A stretch of DNA of 64,000 nt, from positions 1 to 64,000 of the forward strand of contig CAJTZS010000019.1 of assembly GCA_910584055.1 (NCBI GenBank), read 5' to 3'. Below the pieces are notes generated by a model. It was not told the DNA's origin. It ran no database searches and saw only the letters and a list, made by a program, of their open reading frames with translations. How positions within the stretch are numbered: the stretch's first letter is position 1; every line of letters starts with the position of its first letter. Source of the stretch: an uncultured Muribaculaceae bacterium. Its GTDB lineage: Bacteria; Bacteroidota; Bacteroidia; Bacteroidales; Muribaculaceae. The translations under genes and the position numbers were made by a program. This document shows, in pieces, positions 7,759-17,242 of the stretch.

Positions 7759-8183
7759 AAGAATCTGCGGGATATAAATTTCTGAACATAAAGATCAATC
7801 AGTTTGCATTCTTTGATCCTGATTTGGAGAGGGATGATAATGAATTGCAAGTTAAGAACTCTTATTCGTATGGTATTGAACCTGAGAATGGATTGTTCAC
7901 CTGTATCCTTACTTGTATTTTCTCTTACCAGGAGAAGATAATAATGAAGATTGAGACGCAGGCAACATACCAGCTGAATGAGCCAAGCATGAAAAGTTTT
8001 GTAAAGGGTGGTGAGTTTATAATGCCTATTGAAGTTGTAAAGCATTTTACCTCCATGCTTTATGGGGCTACACGAGGCATACTTGTTTGTAAATTGGAAG
8101 GGACGAAGTTTGCAAGTATGATTCTTCCTCCGGTTAATCTCGGGAAAACAATCAACAAGCCACTTGTTCTAACTCTCGACTGA
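7755..8183 (+). CDS. SecB-like chaperone of the TAC module
   Basis: A 142-residue protein. The second half, MPIEVVKHFTSMLYGATRGI followed by SMILPPVNLG, matches the SecB fold signature (helix with an aromatic-rich face, R-G turn, LxPVNF). The first half is a run of beta strands (INQFAFF, ENGLFTCILTCIFSYQ, KIETQATYQL), as expected for SecB. Bacteroidales generally lack a proteobacterial-type secB operon, and this gene sits 4 nt into an antitoxin gene, so a dedicated TAC chaperone that protects the antitoxin is more likely than a general export chaperone. It converges with fecR, 10 nt apart. Confidence 0.75.
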   Translation: MKESAGYKFLNIKINQFAFFDPDLERDDNELQVKNSYSYGIEPENGLFTCILTCIFSYQEKIIMKIETQATYQLNEPSMKSFVKGGEFIMPIEVVKHFTSMLYGATRGILVCKLEGTKFASMILPPVNLGKTINKPLVLTLD

Positions 8184-8193
8184 TAATGAGTGG

Positions 8194-9237
8194 TCAGAGG
8201 GTGTCGATGACGACCCTCTGGAGGGGAGCGATGGAGTCGGGCGTTGCGACGGTCTCCATCGAGCATTTGATGGGTGCGCTGAGTTCAAGGAGGTGAAGGA
8301 TGTCGTTGATGTTCTCGCCCTGCAGGATCATCCTGTAGGAGGAAGAGGCTATCCGGGAATCTTTGATCTCGAATTCTATATTGTAAATCTGCTGCAGCCT
8401 CTCACATATCTCTTCGAGGGTATCGCCGTCGAACATCAGGATTCCGTTGCGCCATGAACAATACTTGTCTAAATTCTCACATTTCTTGATATCTATTTTC
8501 CCGTCATTCAATGTGAGATATTCACCGGGAATCATTCCATAGTCTTTACCGTTGTCGGCTATATCAACGTCTACCCGTCCCTGTACGAGCGTCACTGAGG
8601 ATGTGTGCGAATTCCGGTAGGAATTTACATTGAACTCTGTGCCTGTTGCCTTGACACTCATTGTTGATGTATGAACGATGAAAGGATTCTTTTGATCGCT
8701 TTTAACGTTGAAATATCCTTCTCCGGAAAGTTCCACATACCTTTGACCTGCTACAAACTTAGCCGGATATTTCAAGACACTGTTTGCATTGAGCCATACC
8801 GTAGAGCCATCGGGGAGTGTCGATTTCATTGTGCATCCATATGTCGTGGCAATCTCCAGGAGTGTATTTTCTGATTTTGGTGCGACGGCTAATTTATATA
8901 CCATAAATATAAGGAGCGGCAACAGCAATATGGCTGCGAGCCGCGACCATATTTTGACAAAGCTTTTAAGCCATTTATGACTTTTCTTCTGAAGTCCGGA
9001 TTTGACAAGAATCCTCTCTTCCGCGTTTTCCGTGTCAATATCTTCCGGCGCGAAAGATGGACTCAGAGCGTGCCAGACATCGTGAAGTTCGAAGAAATGT
9101 TTGCGGTTGTCTTCAGACTCTTGCATCCATTTCAGCAATACAGCCATTTCCTCCTCGGTTGCTTCCGAAGCAAAATATCGGGCAATCAATGTATCGATGT
9201 CAAATTGGTTATCGTCGGTCATAACATTGGGTATCAT
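8194..9237 (-). CDS. FecR-type anti-sigma factor
   Basis: A 347-residue single-pass inner-membrane protein. Order of parts: N-terminal cytoplasmic sigma-binding region (residues 1-90, LIARYFASEATEEEMAVLLKWMQESEDNRK), TM helix WSRLAAILLLPLLIFMVYKL, periplasmic FecR domain (STLPDGSTVWLNANSVLKYP, RYVELSGEGYFNV) and a C-terminal DUF4974-like secretin/STN-type domain (ICERLQQIYNIEFEI). It transmits a signal from the SusC STN domain to the sigma factor, with whose gene it overlaps by 4 nt. Confidence 0.92.
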   Translation of the reverse strand: MIPNVMTDDNQFDIDTLIARYFASEATEEEMAVLLKWMQESEDNRKHFFELHDVWHALSPSFAPEDIDTENAEERILVKSGLQKKSHKWLKSFVKIWSRLAAILLLPLLIFMVYKLAVAPKSENTLLEIATTYGCTMKSTLPDGSTVWLNANSVLKYPAKFVAGQRYVELSGEGYFNVKSDQKNPFIVHTSTMSVKATGTEFNVNSYRNSHTSSVTLVQGRVDVDIADNGKDYGMIPGEYLTLNDGKIDIKKCENLDKYCSWRNGILMFDGDTLEEICERLQQIYNIEFEIKDSRIASSSYRMILQGENINDILHLLELSAPIKCSMETVATPDSIAPLQRVVIDTL

Positions 9238-9827
9238 AATAACTCTTTTAGCAATATGGTTATTGGGATTAGATAAATATAATCTTTAAGGTTGTCTCGT
9301 AGAAATTTCATAGCCTTGCTGACACGGTCTTCCACTGTGCGGCGCGAAACACCAAGTCTCTCGGCTATTTCCGAATATTTCAGTTTCTCATGCCTGCTCA
9401 GTAGCAAGGTTTCCCTGAGTGTGGGGTTCATCCGTGAGAGCGCGTCATCGAAAGCCTTGTTCAGTTCGGAATAAAACATATGCTCTTCGGGAGAGAGGGA
9501 GAGGATGGTTTCATGGAGTTCTGAAGCGTAGCGGGACTTTACTTTGTTGTGCCGGATATGGTCGAGACACATATTCTGCACTAATGTAATTAAGAACGAA
9601 CGCAGCGATGTCTTTATCTTCAGCTCCTTCCTCTCAGACCATATCTTTATGAATATGTTCTGCACAATGTCCTCGCATGCGAGTCGGTCAGGGATGAACT
9701 GGCTCGCGAACAATACGAGGTTGGGGTAATAATGGCGGAATATTCTGACGAAAGCCTCGTGGCTGTCCAGACGCAGCGCCGCCACGAGAAGTTTCTCATC
9801 TTTATATTCATCGCTTTTCATTTCCAT
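9234..9827 (-). CDS. ECF sigma-70 factor, FecI/PUL type
   Basis: A 197-residue ECF sigma factor. Region 2 (EAFVRIFRHYYPNLVLFASQF, CEDIVQNIFIKIWSER) and region 4 helix-turn-helix (LKYSEIAERLGVSRRTVEDRVSKAM) are both intact. It is cotranscribed with fecR and divergent from susC. By family knowledge it activates the adjacent SusC/SusD operon when the cognate glycan is present. Start ATG 9827; a second Met two codons in is possible. Confidence 0.92.
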   Translation of the reverse strand: MEMKSDEYKDEKLLVAALRLDSHEAFVRIFRHYYPNLVLFASQFIPDRLACEDIVQNIFIKIWSERKELKIKTSLRSFLITLVQNMCLDHIRHNKVKSRYASELHETILSLSPEEHMFYSELNKAFDDALSRMNPTLRETLLLSRHEKLKYSEIAERLGVSRRTVEDRVSKAMKFLRDNLKDYIYLIPITILLKELL

Positions 9828-9932
9828 GTGACATTTCGGTTAACACGCTGCGAAATTAAAAAATATAACGCTATCATGCAAGCGATTACGATAAAAATTA
9901 TAGATGGTTAAATTTTTATGAAAATCGGGTGT

Positions 9933-9954
9933 GGAAAAGTCGGGGCTACACGTC
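9933..9954 (+). promoter_or_regulatory. Candidate ECF-type promoter of the SusC operon
   Basis: GGAAAA at 9933-9938 and CGTC at 9951-9954 resemble the -35 and -10 boxes of FecI-like ECF sigma promoters, though the spacing is slightly short. It lies about 94 nt before the susC ATG in the divergent gap from the sigma gene. An 11-bp direct repeat ATCATGAAAAC (9966 and 10017) follows in the leader. Confidence 0.35.
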
Positions 9955-10047
9955 ATTTAAGTATAATCATGAAAACTCAGAGTGATTTCACCATGAACTT
10001 ACCAACGTTGATATCAATCATGAAAACCAACAACAATAACTATTTAT

Positions 10048-13000
10048 ATGAATGACCTAACTAAACGAACTCCGTTCCTGGTGGGACGCAGAGGTATAGT
10101 CAAGGGATCGCTATTGATCCTGTTGATGATTTGTCTCTCGTTCCCGGTTTCTGCCCGGAATGGAAATGTCACGATTAACGTGAACGGGGTGACGCTCGAA
10201 ACCGTTTTGAAAAAAATCGAGCAACAGACAGACTATCGGTTCTTTTATAACAAGGAGCAGGTCGATGTCAATTCCAAGGTTGATTTCAAGGTAACGGATG
10301 AGCCGATAGGGATTGTCCTCGGAAAACTCCTCAACAATCGCGGCATCAGTTATAAGATTGACAAGAAGCAGATTGTTTTGAGCAAAGCCGCCACCGGATC
10401 TCAAAAGGGAGTTAAAGCCGGCTCCAAAAAGAAAGGGGAGACGGTGCATGTCACCGGATATGTCTACGATGCCGCCAACGAACCTTTGATAGGGGTGACC
10501 GTGATGGACAAAGCCTCAAAAAAGGGGGTGGCGACCGATATCGAAGGGAAATATGAGATAGACGTGCCAGTCGGTTCTAACTTGAGTTTCACCTACGTCG
10601 GTTATGACCCGGTTTCAAAGAAAGTTTCCGGGGAGGGTGCGATGAATGTCACGATGAAGGAAAGTTCCAACGTGCTCAACGAGGTCGTCGTTACCGGATA
10701 TGGCGCAACCACCCGTAAGAACCTTACAACCTCCATTACGACTGTAAAGACGGAAGGTATTCAGAAAGCGGCGTCAAGCAATGTCAATTCGATGCTTCTC
10801 GGCCGTGCTGCAGGTGTTCAGGCAAACGTGAGCAGCCCGCAGCCAGGAGGTGGAATCAACATCTCCATTCGAGGGGGTGGTAATCCTATATATGTAGTTG
10901 ACGGAGTAGTCATGCCCAATGGGTCACTTGAAGCAGGGACAGGAGATATCGCTCTTCCCGGTTCAATTAACCGTTCCGGGCTTCAGGGCTTGAATCCCAG
11001 CGACATTGAATCGATGGAGATATTGAAGGACGCTGCCGCTGCTATATATGGTATAGGTGCCGCCGACGGTGTTATCCTCATCACAACCAAGAAAGGAAAA
11101 ATGGGTAAGCCGAGCATCACTTATGAAGGAAGCTATTCATGGCAAAAACCGGAAAAGTATTTTAAGTTGCTGCATGGTAATGAATATATGAACGTTGTCA
11201 ATGTTTTCTCAAAAGAGAATTATCTTTACAACCATAATCAATATCCATACGGCAATACCGCATACGACGGCAAATGGCAGCCATTGTTTTCTCAACAGCA
11301 GATTGCAAACGCCATTGACACAGACTGGCGTTCAATGATCCTGCGCACCGGAGCTATCACCAATCACAATCTTGCTATAAATGGAGGCACGGAGTGGGTG
11401 AAATATTATCTTGGTCTGAATTATTATAAGGAAGACGCAACGGTCAAGAATTCAGACATGGAGCGTTTCTCCCTTCGTACCAATATCCAGACAAAACTTA
11501 CTAATTTCATGCGATTTACCACAGTGGTCAACCTGAATAAAAACAACTATACAAACTCTACTAATGGAGATGCAGTTGGTAATATGGGAGACCAGTGTGC
11601 CGGCTCTTTATATGCAGCTGAGACTTATCCGACTTATTTGCCTGTAATGAATGAGAATGGGGAATACACCCAGTTTAACCGTACACCAAATCCGGTTTCG
11701 TCTCTTTTAATATCAGATAAGAGTGAGCAGAGTGCATATTATGTGAATTTTGCTTTGGATATAGACATTATAAAGGATATGCTTTCGGTCAGGGGTGTTT
11801 ACGGTTATAATCATGAAACCTCCAGCCGTGATTCATATATTCCGTCGAATGTCTATTTTTCTTTGCAAAAGAAATCTCGTGGCAATATCGAAAGTTCCAG
11901 TCGTTCAAACGGCACACTTGAGGCTTTCGTCAATTTTCAAAAGAGGTTTGGAGAAATCGTTGATTTTTCGGCAATGGTGGGTATGGGACTTTACAGATCA
12001 CATGGTAAAGGTCAATATATATCATATGAGAACGCCATAGACAAACTGAACAGCGAAAGCGTTCAGAAGGCGGACGGTCCTTTCTTCCCAGGTTCATATA
12101 AATATGGAGATGAAAAACGCTCGCAATTCGGACGCGTTACAGGCGATTTCCTCAACCGCTATGTGATTCAGGCTTCAATCCGCCGTGATGGTACAGATAA
12201 ATTCTTTCCCGGAAAGAAATACTCATGGTTCCCATCCGTTTCGCTTGCCTGGAAGATACAGAACGAAGCGTTTATGCGTGATATCACATGGATAAACATG
12301 CTCAAGCTTCGTGCATCATATGGAGAAACCGGTTCAGACAACCTTGGTTCTACGCTCTATGGCGTGATAGGTACGACTCGTGAGAATGTGATGTTTAACA
12401 ATAATACTACATCATACATACCATTTGTATTGCAAGGCGCCAATTATCCTGATGTCTCTTGGCAGAAAACAGTAATGAAAAATATCGGTCTTGACTTCTC
12501 TGTATTGAATGACCGTCTCAGCGGAACAATTGATGTATTCCGTAACGATGTTACCCGTATGTTGGGTTATTCACCTACAGAGATTTTGGGTATGCATGGT
12601 ACCAGACCAATCAACGGTGCCCATTTCAAGCGTTATGGTGTGGATCTGAGCCTGAACAGCACAAATATTCAGACGAGAGATTTCACTTGGACCACGGTGT
12701 TGACACTGTCTCACTACAAAGCCAAATGGCTTGAGCGGATGCCTAATCAGGATTTTGCTCAGTATGCCATGAGAGAGGGAGAGCCAATGAATGTGATGTA
12801 TTATTATAAAACTGATGGTCTGATAAATATCAATCGTGACAACATACCGGATTCTCAACGCTCTTTAGGTGCGAATGCCTGCCAGCCGGGTGTGCCAATT
12901 ATTGTTGACAAGAATAATGACGGCAAGATCGACATTGATGATATATACATGGATGATATGTTGCCTAAAGTATATTATGGATTAGGTAACTCTTTTAAAT

Positions 13001-13470
13001 ACAAAGGTTTCGATCTTGAATTGTTTTTCTATGGGAATTTAGGTGTCAGGAAATTTAATCAGAGTTATGGAAAAGTGAATCTGGAAGGCACTTTTGAGGC
13101 AGGAAATATGACGCAGGATGTATTTCATGTCTGGAATTCACAGACCAATAGCGGGAATGCAAAATTCCCGGGTGTGGCATCCCGATATCTGACATTGCCA
13201 GGCAACTGCGGTACTGATATAGGATACGAGAACGCATCATTCCTACGCGTGCGTAACATAACGTTAGGTTATACATTCGGTCCGGAGTTTTTCAAATGGA
13301 CCAAAGGTTATGTAAAGAACATCAGGCTATACGTTGATTTCCAGAATCCTTTTACCATTACACGATTCAAGGACAGCGATCCTGAAATAAATATGACCGG
13401 TATAGGGCTTAACGGTGGACAGTTCCCGAGTAACCGTGCTTATACAATGGGTATAAAACTACAATTCTAA
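10048..13470 (+). CDS. SusC/RagA-like TonB-dependent outer-membrane transporter with STN domain
   Basis: A 1140-residue protein. Order: signal peptide (to about residue 36, FPVSARNGN), STN domain about 40-110 (VTLETVLKKIEQQTDYRFFY), CarboxypepD_reg-like domain about 133-200 (VTGYVYDAANEPLIGVTVMD), plug about 212-340 (LNEVVVTGYG, ISIRGGGNPIYVVDGVV), then the beta-barrel ending in an aromatic residue (MGIKLQF). It imports oligosaccharides using TonB energy, with SusD as lid. The STN domain marks it as a signal-transducing member that talks to the FecR next door. First gene of an operon; susD follows after 13 nt. Confidence 0.95.
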   Translation: MNDLTKRTPFLVGRRGIVKGSLLILLMICLSFPVSARNGNVTINVNGVTLETVLKKIEQQTDYRFFYNKEQVDVNSKVDFKVTDEPIGIVLGKLLNNRGISYKIDKKQIVLSKAATGSQKGVKAGSKKKGETVHVTGYVYDAANEPLIGVTVMDKASKKGVATDIEGKYEIDVPVGSNLSFTYVGYDPVSKKVSGEGAMNVTMKESSNVLNEVVVTGYGATTRKNLTTSITTVKTEGIQKAASSNVNSMLLGRAAGVQANVSSPQPGGGINISIRGGGNPIYVVDGVVMPNGSLEAGTGDIALPGSINRSGLQGLNPSDIESMEILKDAAAAIYGIGAADGVILITTKKGKMGKPSITYEGSYSWQKPEKYFKLLHGNEYMNVVNVFSKENYLYNHNQYPYGNTAYDGKWQPLFSQQQIANAIDTDWRSMILRTGAITNHNLAINGGTEWVKYYLGLNYYKEDATVKNSDMERFSLRTNIQTKLTNFMRFTTVVNLNKNNYTNSTNGDAVGNMGDQCAGSLYAAETYPTYLPVMNENGEYTQFNRTPNPVSSLLISDKSEQSAYYVNFALDIDIIKDMLSVRGVYGYNHETSSRDSYIPSNVYFSLQKKSRGNIESSSRSNGTLEAFVNFQKRFGEIVDFSAMVGMGLYRSHGKGQYISYENAIDKLNSESVQKADGPFFPGSYKYGDEKRSQFGRVTGDFLNRYVIQASIRRDGTDKFFPGKKYSWFPSVSLAWKIQNEAFMRDITWINMLKLRASYGETGSDNLGSTLYGVIGTTRENVMFNNNTTSYIPFVLQGANYPDVSWQKTVMKNIGLDFSVLNDRLSGTIDVFRNDVTRMLGYSPTEILGMHGTRPINGAHFKRYGVDLSLNSTNIQTRDFTWTTVLTLSHYKAKWLERMPNQDFAQYAMREGEPMNVMYYYKTDGLININRDNIPDSQRSLGANACQPGVPIIVDKNNDGKIDIDDIYMDDMLPKVYYGLGNSFKYKGFDLELFFYGNLGVRKFNQSYGKVNLEGTFEAGNMTQDVFHVWNSQTNSGNAKFPGVASRYLTLPGNCGTDIGYENASFLRVRNITLGYTFGPEFFKWTKGYVKNIRLYVDFQNPFTITRFKDSDPEINMTGIGLNGGQFPSNRAYTMGIKLQF

Positions 13471-13483
13471 ATGGATTATTACA

Positions 13484-15097
13484 ATGAAAAAGATATATCT
13501 GTATCTGGCTGCACTTTCGTTGCTGTTTGGCAGCTGTGAAAACAATTTTGATCCCCAGATCTACGGCAGTCTTCTTCCCGGACAATTCCCTACGAATGAA
13601 AAGGAATACGAGGCATACATGATGACATGTTATCTGCCTTTCACTACCGTATGGACCTACGACATGTCGTCGGCAGGTCTGCAACATGGGTGGTACATAC
13701 AGTCTGGTGGTGTTGTGCGTATGTTTGATTCTACAACCGATATAGAGGGGGAGAATAACAATTCTAACGATTTCGGACGCCTCACACGCGGTGACTTCTC
13801 TAATGCAGTATATTACTGGCGAGGTACCGTTAGCGATGAGAATTCTCCGAACCATTTCCCAAAAACGGCACAGATAACCCGCTACACCGAGATAATAGAT
13901 GTGCTTGAAAAAGCAGACATCGATAAGGCGAAGAGGGAAGAATTGGTTGGCGAAGCCCGTTTATGTAGGGGAATCATGATGTATTTCCTCATGCATAATT
14001 TCGGACCGGTGCGTGTGGTTCTCGATCCTGCGAAGATCAATGACCCTGCGACTCTTTCCAACATTTCCCGTCCTTCTCTTGATGAGATGTGCGGTTGGAT
14101 TAAAGACGACCTGGAATATGCTGTGGAACACGTTCAGGAAACCACCTCCGACCAAGGCCGTTTCACCAGGGATGTTGCCCGCGTGTTCCTGATGCGCCAT
14201 TGCCTTAACGAAGGGGAGCATATGCAAGGCTATTATGACAGAGGGCTGGAGATGTATAGGGAATTGGTCAGCACCGGCAGATACCGTCTTTTCAAGGATG
14301 GTGACAATCCTTATGCCGAGCAGTTCCTCAACAGGAATAAATTCAATTGTGAGGTCATTGCGGCTGTAAGCTGTAGCGAGCAGGCCGACGGTAATCCGAT
14401 GCATGGCAATATGAACGCATTCATGATGTGGGCTTTACCATCTGACCTTGCTGTTTCGGAAACATTTATACGGGGAGGAGGCTGGCTTCAGGCATTCAGC
14501 ATTGACAAGAACTTTTATGAGACTTTCGATTCGGACGACCTTCGCCGAAAGACAATCGTTACGAGCTACGTGGCAAAGGACGGGACGCAGGTGACACGGA
14601 ATCACTTCGGCAGCCGCTGGTTCGGCTATATCATCAATAAATGGCCTCAGGAAACAAACACTACATTCCAGGGTCAGGATATACCCATTGCCCGCTGGGC
14701 CGAGGTTCTTCTCAATTTTGCAGAACTCGATGTCCGTAAGAAAGGGAGTGTGACAGCGGAGGCCCTTGCCGCAGTGAACGAAGTGCGCGACCGCGCCGGC
14801 TTGCCAGGACTTACCGGAAAGGCGGCAACTGCCAAGGATGATTTCCTTGAAGCCTTGCTTGCCGAGCGTGCACATGAGTTGTTCTTTGAAGGCAATCGCA
14901 AGATCGACCTCATAAGGTTCAATAAATATGCGCAGAAATTCTTCGAGAACAAATCGCGGATTCCTACCCATCAATACATGCCATTGCCCAACTATGCAGT
15001 CGAGCAGGCAACCGCTTCCGGTATAACCCTTGAACAGACATGGTCACGCGAAGGATGGGAGGAAGATGTCGCCAAAGCCAATCCATCAGGTATCTAA
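13484..15097 (+). CDS. SusD/RagB-like glycan-binding lipoprotein
   Basis: A 537-residue outer-surface lipoprotein (signal LLFGSCENNFDP). The family pattern is clear: N-terminal SusD-like helical region, then the C-terminal SusD/RagB end with RWAEVLLNFAELDVRKKG, AAVNEVRDRAGL and LLAERAHELFFEGNRKIDLIRF. It forms the hinged lid of the SusC channel and captures the glycan. Located 13 nt after susC and 15 nt before the next gene, so cotranscribed. Confidence 0.95.
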   Translation: MKKIYLYLAALSLLFGSCENNFDPQIYGSLLPGQFPTNEKEYEAYMMTCYLPFTTVWTYDMSSAGLQHGWYIQSGGVVRMFDSTTDIEGENNNSNDFGRLTRGDFSNAVYYWRGTVSDENSPNHFPKTAQITRYTEIIDVLEKADIDKAKREELVGEARLCRGIMMYFLMHNFGPVRVVLDPAKINDPATLSNISRPSLDEMCGWIKDDLEYAVEHVQETTSDQGRFTRDVARVFLMRHCLNEGEHMQGYYDRGLEMYRELVSTGRYRLFKDGDNPYAEQFLNRNKFNCEVIAAVSCSEQADGNPMHGNMNAFMMWALPSDLAVSETFIRGGGWLQAFSIDKNFYETFDSDDLRRKTIVTSYVAKDGTQVTRNHFGSRWFGYIINKWPQETNTTFQGQDIPIARWAEVLLNFAELDVRKKGSVTAEALAAVNEVRDRAGLPGLTGKAATAKDDFLEALLAERAHELFFEGNRKIDLIRFNKYAQKFFENKSRIPTHQYMPLPNYAVEQATASGITLEQTWSREGWEEDVAKANPSGI

Positions 15098-15112
15098 ACA
15101 GCTTCTTAAATT

Positions 15113-17233
15113 ATGAATACTATAAAATCAATACTTCTTGTACTATTGTTCGGGTTGATGCAGGTTAGCTGTAGCGCCGACCTCACTCCGAAGAATGACC
15201 ATACGGTCCGTCCAGAATCTCAGGACGGAGGTTATCTTTTTGCCTTCATTACAAATTCGCGCTATTATATGATGCACTATGCATTGTCGCGTGACGGATA
15301 TAACTGGCACACGCTTAATGGCGGAAACATTGTCTACTCCGATTACAAAGGACATCCCGACATCTGTCAGGGAGGCGACGGTAAATATTATATGATTGGT
15401 GTGCGCCCGCTCACTCTTTGGGTTTCAGATGACTGTGTGGACTGGGATGTCAAGTCGATGGATGAAGAGGTTTTCAATAAATCCAGGAATCTGGGATATT
15501 ACTGCGTGTCGGATTTTGGAGCGCCAAAGATATATTTCGACAAAGACAGCGGACAATACATCATTACCTGGCATGCGTGTCGCGTGGAAGGGATCAACGA
15601 CTGGCAGTCCATGCGTACCCTTTATGTGCTGACGAAGGACTTTAAGACTTTTACAGACCCTCAGCTTCTGTTCAATTTCACCGGCGATGATGCGGAGATG
15701 TCGATAATAGATACTATTATCCGCAAGATCGGTGACAAGTATTATGCGATACTGAAAGACGAGAGAAGTCATGAGGATGCTCCCGAGACCGGCAAGACCG
15801 TGCGCATCGCAGTTTCTGACAATCTTACAGGTCCGTATTCGAACCCAGGTACGCGAGTGACGACTCTCGACCTCCTGCGCGAGGCCCCGATGTTCGTTCA
15901 GCTTCCCGACAACCGGTATGCCATATTTGCTGAATCATATGACCGTCAGCCTTTCGGATACCAGATGTTCACTTCCGCTTCAATGGAGGGCCCATGGGTG
16001 GAGAATTCATTCGTAGGGCCGGTATGCAACGATGGCTCGAGCCGTCCCGGTGCCCGTCATGGCTGCATCATCCATGTTCCAGAGAAGGTTTATCAGGCTC
16101 TTGAAAATGGGTTCAATAACGAGGAGACAAATATTTTTGACAGCAAGAAGGACCTTGGATTTGATATGACCGACAATACAGTGTATGCCTTTGACGGCAC
16201 TGCGGAAATAATTGTGCGTCTTGCCAATGGACAGAAAGCGACCGAAGATATCCCTGTAAAGATTGTTCCTGCGGAAGATCTGTCGGATAAGATTGCCATG
16301 TACAACAGAAAATACGGCTCTTCATTCGCACCTATGGCCGAAGCCGCGTTTGAAGCCCCGGAGGCTGTGATAAAGAATGGCGAGAACAGTGTGACCGTCA
16401 AAGTCAAGGTGGACCTCGATTATCTTTCGCAGAAGTTTTCAGGTAAGCCGTTTGCATTGCCCGTTGCCATAGAGAGCGCAGAAGAATACCGTTGCCGTGC
16501 CACAGGTTTTGTAGTCGGACCGGTGATCCGTAAAGAGGATGGTGTAGTGAAGTTATATACTTATGGCAGCACACCCACAGCACAGGTATATTATTCCGAC
16601 AATGCCAACGGAAAGGCCGTGCTTGGTATCCCCGGTGGCGGCTATGGTGGTTTGGCGGAAGGTGAAATCGCACATTTCAGGGAAGTTTTCCAAAACAAGG
16701 GCGTTACTGTGGCCGTGGTTTCATACCGTATGCCTAACGGCAACTATACGGTCCCCTCTACGGATGCATACAACGTGCTTCAGCTGATGATTAGGAACAG
16801 TGACAAATGGGGCGGATACTCCAAGATAGGGGTCATGGGAGGCTCTGCCGGAGCACATGTGGCCACCACGCTGTCTTCATATGTTCCCGAGATGATAGAT
16901 TTCCAGGTGCTTCTTTATCCTCTCATAACGATGAATCCCCAACATACCCACTGGGGAAGTTACGGGGCTCTCTTTAAACCCGCGACCAAGTCTTTGGAAG
17001 ATGCATTCTCGTCGGAGCTTCATGTAACATCCAAGACTCCCCCTGCCTATATCGGCTATTCGCTGGATGACGATGTGGTTGATCCGGTATGGAACGGCCA
17101 GGCTTATGCCAAGGCTCTCGATAAAAATGGTGTCCCTTATCTTGAGAAACCTCACGCCACCGGCGGCCATTGGGTAGGCAGCTGGTCTGACTATCCGGCA
17201 TCTCTCTTTGAATGGCTTGAAACAATAAAATAA
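15113..17233 (+). CDS. Surface lipoprotein: GH43-like beta-propeller, DUF1735 module and alpha/beta esterase
   Basis: A 706-residue SPII lipoprotein (MQVSCSADL). Residues about 35-330 read as a five-bladed propeller of GH43/sialidase-like type (SRDGYNWHTLNGG, GHPDICQGGDGKYYMIGVRP, APMFVQLPDNRYAIFAES). Residues about 340-460 resemble the DUF1735 beta domain (VKIVPAEDLSDKIAMYNRKYG). Residues about 480-706 form an alpha/beta hydrolase with oxyanion loop PGGGYGG, nucleophile elbow GGSAGAH (Ser about 578), a late Asp (SLDDDVVDP) and His about 686 (GGHWVG). It probably removes ester groups (acetyl or feruloyl) from the glycan while binding or trimming it. The N-terminal domain could be non-catalytic. 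Confidence 0.75.
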   Translation: MNTIKSILLVLLFGLMQVSCSADLTPKNDHTVRPESQDGGYLFAFITNSRYYMMHYALSRDGYNWHTLNGGNIVYSDYKGHPDICQGGDGKYYMIGVRPLTLWVSDDCVDWDVKSMDEEVFNKSRNLGYYCVSDFGAPKIYFDKDSGQYIITWHACRVEGINDWQSMRTLYVLTKDFKTFTDPQLLFNFTGDDAEMSIIDTIIRKIGDKYYAILKDERSHEDAPETGKTVRIAVSDNLTGPYSNPGTRVTTLDLLREAPMFVQLPDNRYAIFAESYDRQPFGYQMFTSASMEGPWVENSFVGPVCNDGSSRPGARHGCIIHVPEKVYQALENGFNNEETNIFDSKKDLGFDMTDNTVYAFDGTAEIIVRLANGQKATEDIPVKIVPAEDLSDKIAMYNRKYGSSFAPMAEAAFEAPEAVIKNGENSVTVKVKVDLDYLSQKFSGKPFALPVAIESAEEYRCRATGFVVGPVIRKEDGVVKLYTYGSTPTAQVYYSDNANGKAVLGIPGGGYGGLAEGEIAHFREVFQNKGVTVAVVSYRMPNGNYTVPSTDAYNVLQLMIRNSDKWGGYSKIGVMGGSAGAHVATTLSSYVPEMIDFQVLLYPLITMNPQHTHWGSYGALFKPATKSLEDAFSSELHVTSKTPPAYIGYSLDDDVVDPVWNGQAYAKALDKNGVPYLEKPHATGGHWVGSWSDYPASLFEWLETIK

Positions 17234-17242
17234 CATGACTGT

